Shown here: one piece after another, positions 62,062 through 64,000 of the stretch | Position numbering within the stretch: position 1 is the stretch's first letter | Layout: each line of letters begins with the position of its first letter | Assembly: GCF_036250735.1 (NCBI RefSeq) | Contig: NZ_CP109430.1 | Span: forward strand, 2,232,001-2,296,000 | Reading direction: 5' to 3' | DNA: 64,000 nt | From: Streptosporangium sp. NBC_01495 | GTDB lineage: Bacteria; Actinomycetota; Actinomycetes; Streptosporangiales; Streptosporangiaceae | Translations under genes and position numbers: made by a program | Notes under the pieces: generated by a model | Database searches by the model: none | The model's input: the letters and a program-made list of their open reading frames with translations, nothing else | Told to the model about the DNA's origin: nothing

Positions 62062-62563
62062 TCGGGCGTCTCCTGCGGGTCGCGTCCGCCCCCTCGTGCT
62101 GGAGGGCCGTCCCGGACACGGGTTTGGAACGTGCCCGGCGGCCGTTCCGCCCCGGGAGGTGACCCGCGGCGGTGTCCTCGCGGCCCGTCGAGCCCCTCGG
62201 CCCCCGCGCCTCTCGTACGGAGGCTCCCGCGGTGGTGATCGAGCTGACCCACCTGGCGACGCTCTACCACCCCGCGCCTCTCGTACGGAGGCTCCCGCGG
62301 GCTCCCGGGCCGTGACCGTCCGGCTCCGGGGGCGGCGTCACCGTGTGGAGGACTCCCTCCGCGGGGGAAGAGCGGAGGACTTCCCGGCGGTGAGGGCTCC
62401 CGGGCGGAGGGGATCGGCGGAGAGGCTCCCGAGCGGAGGTTCCCGAGGAGAGGTTCCCGAAGGGAGATTTCCGAAGGGGAGGTTCTCGGCGAGGGAAGGG
62501 CGGTGGGAAAGCGGGCGAGCCCCCGCCGGCGGGACCGGTGGGGGCTCGTCGGAAGTCGGGGTG
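62062..62563. repeat. 502-bp gap with a 31-bp direct repeat
   Basis: No gene is recognised. A perfect 31-bp direct repeat, starting CCCCGCGCCTCTCGTACGG and ending GGCTCCCGCGG, is at 62202-62232 and 62270-62300. Downstream (~62400-62490) are degenerate GAGGTTCCCGA units. The accD6 terminator occupies the right end. Confidence 0.75.
62516..62548 (-). terminator. Terminator of accD6
   Basis: CGAGCCCCC (62516-62524) pairs with GGGGGCTCG (62540-62548); the loop CCGG can pair internally. It lies 15 bases beyond the accD6 stop on the minus strand, suggesting that accD6 is the last gene of its transcript. Confidence 0.75.
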
Positions 62564-63985
62564 TCAGAGGGGGATGTTGCCGTGGGCCCCCCTGGCGGGG
62601 GTCGCCTGGGCCAGGACCCTGGCGATGGCGCCCCTGGTCTCCTCGGGCTTGATGACCTCGTCGACCACGCCGAGCTCGATGGCCCGGTCGAGGCCGCCGG
62701 CGAGGATCTCGTGCTCCTCGGCGAGCCTGGTCTCCAGGGCGGCGCGCTCCTCCTCGGGGGCGGCGGCGAGCTCGCGGCGCTTGAGGACGCGGACCGCGGC
62801 GACCGCGCCCATGACCGCGATCTGGGTCGTCGGCCAGCCGAACACCTTGGTCGCGCCCAGCGAGCGGGAGTTCATCGCGACGTAGGCGCCGCCGTAGGCC
62901 TTCCTGGTCACCAGGGTGATCCGCGGCACGGAGGCCTCGGCGAAGGCGTGCAGGAGCTTGGCGCCGCGGCGGACCACGCCGTCGTGCTCCTGCCCGACGC
63001 CCGGCAGGTAGCCGGGCACGTCCACCAGGACGACCAGCGGCACCCCGAAGGCATCGCACATCCGGACGAACCGTGCGGCCTTCTCCGCCGAGGCGGAGTC
63101 GAGGCAGCCGCCCAGGCGCATCGGGTTGTTGGCCACCACGCCCACGGTCCGGCCGCCGAGGCGGCCCAGGGTGGTGACGACGTTGGGTGCCCACTTGGCG
63201 TGCAGCTCCACGCCCGGCTCGTCGAGCAGGCCCGTGACGAGCGGCTTCACGTCGTAGGCGCGGCGCACGTTGTCGGGCAGCAGGCCGGAGAAGTCGACCT
63301 CCTCGACCTCGGCGCGCACCCGGCCCTGGTGGCCGAGGAGCACCGCCAGGCGGCGGGCCTGCACGTAGGCGTCCGTCTCGGTCTTGGTGATCACGTGCAC
63401 GACGCCGCTGCGCTTGCTGTGCGGCTCGGGGCCGCCCAGGGCGGCCATGTCGATCTGCTCGCCGGTGACGCTGCGGACCACGTCGGGGCCGGTGACGAAG
63501 ATGCGGCCCTCGTCGGCCAGGATCACGATGTCGGTCAGCGCCGGGCCGTACGCGGCACCGCCCGCGGCGGGGCCGACGACCACGGACAGCTGCGGGACCA
63601 CGCCGGAGGCGCGGGTCATCGCGGCGAAGACGCGGCCGACCGCGTGCAGCGACTCCACGCCCTCGGCGAGGCGGGCGCCGCCGGAGTGCCAGACGCCGAT
63701 GACGGGAATCCGCTCGCGGACCGCGACGTCGTAGGCGTGCACGATGTGCTCGCACCCCTCGCTGCCCATCGCACCGCCCTGGACGCGGGCGTCACTGACG
63801 AACGCGACGACCGGCACACCCTCCACGCGGCCCGTCGCGGCGAGGATGCCACTGCGGTCGACCGGCGAGATCAGCTGGATCGACCCCTCGTCGAGCAGAG
63901 CGGAGAGACGCGCCTGAGGGTCACGGGGATCAAGAGGCTCCTGATCGGAGTCCTCGCTCACCACCCCGTTGTCGAGCACAGTCAT
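62564..63985 (-). CDS. accD6: Acyl-CoA carboxylase carboxyltransferase beta subunit (AccD6)
   Basis: Encodes about 473 residues from ATG 63985; the overlapping GTG 63988 is possible, and an AAGGGG ribosome site is upstream. It carries the carboxyltransferase step that makes malonyl-CoA (or related acyl-malonyl-CoA) for fatty-acid synthesis. Clear family features match mycobacterial AccD6: LDPRDPQARLSALLDEGSIQLISPVDRSGIL, VSDARVQGGAMGSEGCEHIVHAYDVA, WHSGGARLAEGV, GPAAGGAAYGPALTDIVI, and the second domain VDVPGYLPGVGQEHDGVVRRGAKLLHAFAEA with KAYGGAYVAMNSRSLGATKVFGWP. It ends RGAHGNIPL like AccD6. In relatives the gene follows kasA/fabF, which would lie just past the right edge. Confidence 0.94.
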   Translation of the reverse strand: MTVLDNGVVSEDSDQEPLDPRDPQARLSALLDEGSIQLISPVDRSGILAATGRVEGVPVVAFVSDARVQGGAMGSEGCEHIVHAYDVAVRERIPVIGVWHSGGARLAEGVESLHAVGRVFAAMTRASGVVPQLSVVVGPAAGGAAYGPALTDIVILADEGRIFVTGPDVVRSVTGEQIDMAALGGPEPHSKRSGVVHVITKTETDAYVQARRLAVLLGHQGRVRAEVEEVDFSGLLPDNVRRAYDVKPLVTGLLDEPGVELHAKWAPNVVTTLGRLGGRTVGVVANNPMRLGGCLDSASAEKAARFVRMCDAFGVPLVVLVDVPGYLPGVGQEHDGVVRRGAKLLHAFAEASVPRITLVTRKAYGGAYVAMNSRSLGATKVFGWPTTQIAVMGAVAAVRVLKRRELAAAPEEERAALETRLAEEHEILAGGLDRAIELGVVDEVIKPEETRGAIARVLAQATPARGAHGNIPL

Positions 63986-64000
63986 CACGAGCCCCTTGTC

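Overview
The window is high-GC DNA with actinomycete coding style: GTG and TTG starts, strong G/C third-position bias, and many 4-base stop/start overlaps. Several families point the same way: an HrdB-type principal sigma factor followed by a DUF7455 protein and ParE, ParC nearby, AccD6, DUF3145, DUF5998, and a bacterial-type PARG. The organism is most likely a Streptosporangium-like or related mycelial actinomycete. The genus is an inference from gene families, not something the sequence shows directly. I found no rRNA, tRNA, CRISPR array or intact transposase.

Layout. 1-13.5 kb is an accessory-looking patchwork. It holds the tail of an XRE regulator with two small partners, a membrane M28 peptidase, a poly(ADP-ribose) glycohydrolase, an HxlR regulator with a divergent F420/NADP-type reductase, an SDR/SnoaL pair under a divergent TetR with four operator copies, LtrA, DoxX and a 14-TM MFS exporter. 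13.7-18.8 kb has a TPR/multi-TM protein and a membrane-anchored double CbbX-type AAA ATPase. 19.1-25.1 kb is a complete oligopeptide ABC transporter operon (two permeases, a fused double ATPase, a lipoprotein receptor). An AlkZ-like glycosylase follows, then a minus-strand operon ending in pxpA-pxpB-pxpC (5-oxoprolinase).

31-46 kb is core genome. It has a PAS/GAF/SpoIIE phosphatase, hrdB with a perfect-palindrome terminator, yaaA, a DUF7455 protein, parE, a beta-carbonic anhydrase, a VOC protein and parC, with well-formed hairpin terminators between several of them. 46.6-56.6 kb carries a RecQ helicase fused to a phosphoribosyltransferase domain, a decayed Ser/Thr kinase, a PfkB sugar kinase, a GNAT-acyl-CoA-synthetase (Pat-type) lysine acetyltransferase, a DUF5998 gene coupled to a phosphodiesterase, and a two-rhodanese sulfurtransferase.

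The most interesting unit is 56.7-61.4 kb. Four minus-strand genes lie in one direction: a leaderless (apparently cytosolic) subtilase, an ECF-like sigma factor, a 154-residue protein of unknown function, and a TPR-CHAT (caspase-like) protease. The last three are translationally coupled or abut. Two proteases, a sigma factor and a small partner in one transcript suggest a proteolysis-controlled transcription or conflict system. It is conceptually similar to the CRISPR-linked TPR-CHAT/Csx30/RpoE module but has no CRISPR. The window ends in DUF3145 and accD6, the likely distal end of a fatty-acid synthesis operon that continues beyond the right edge.
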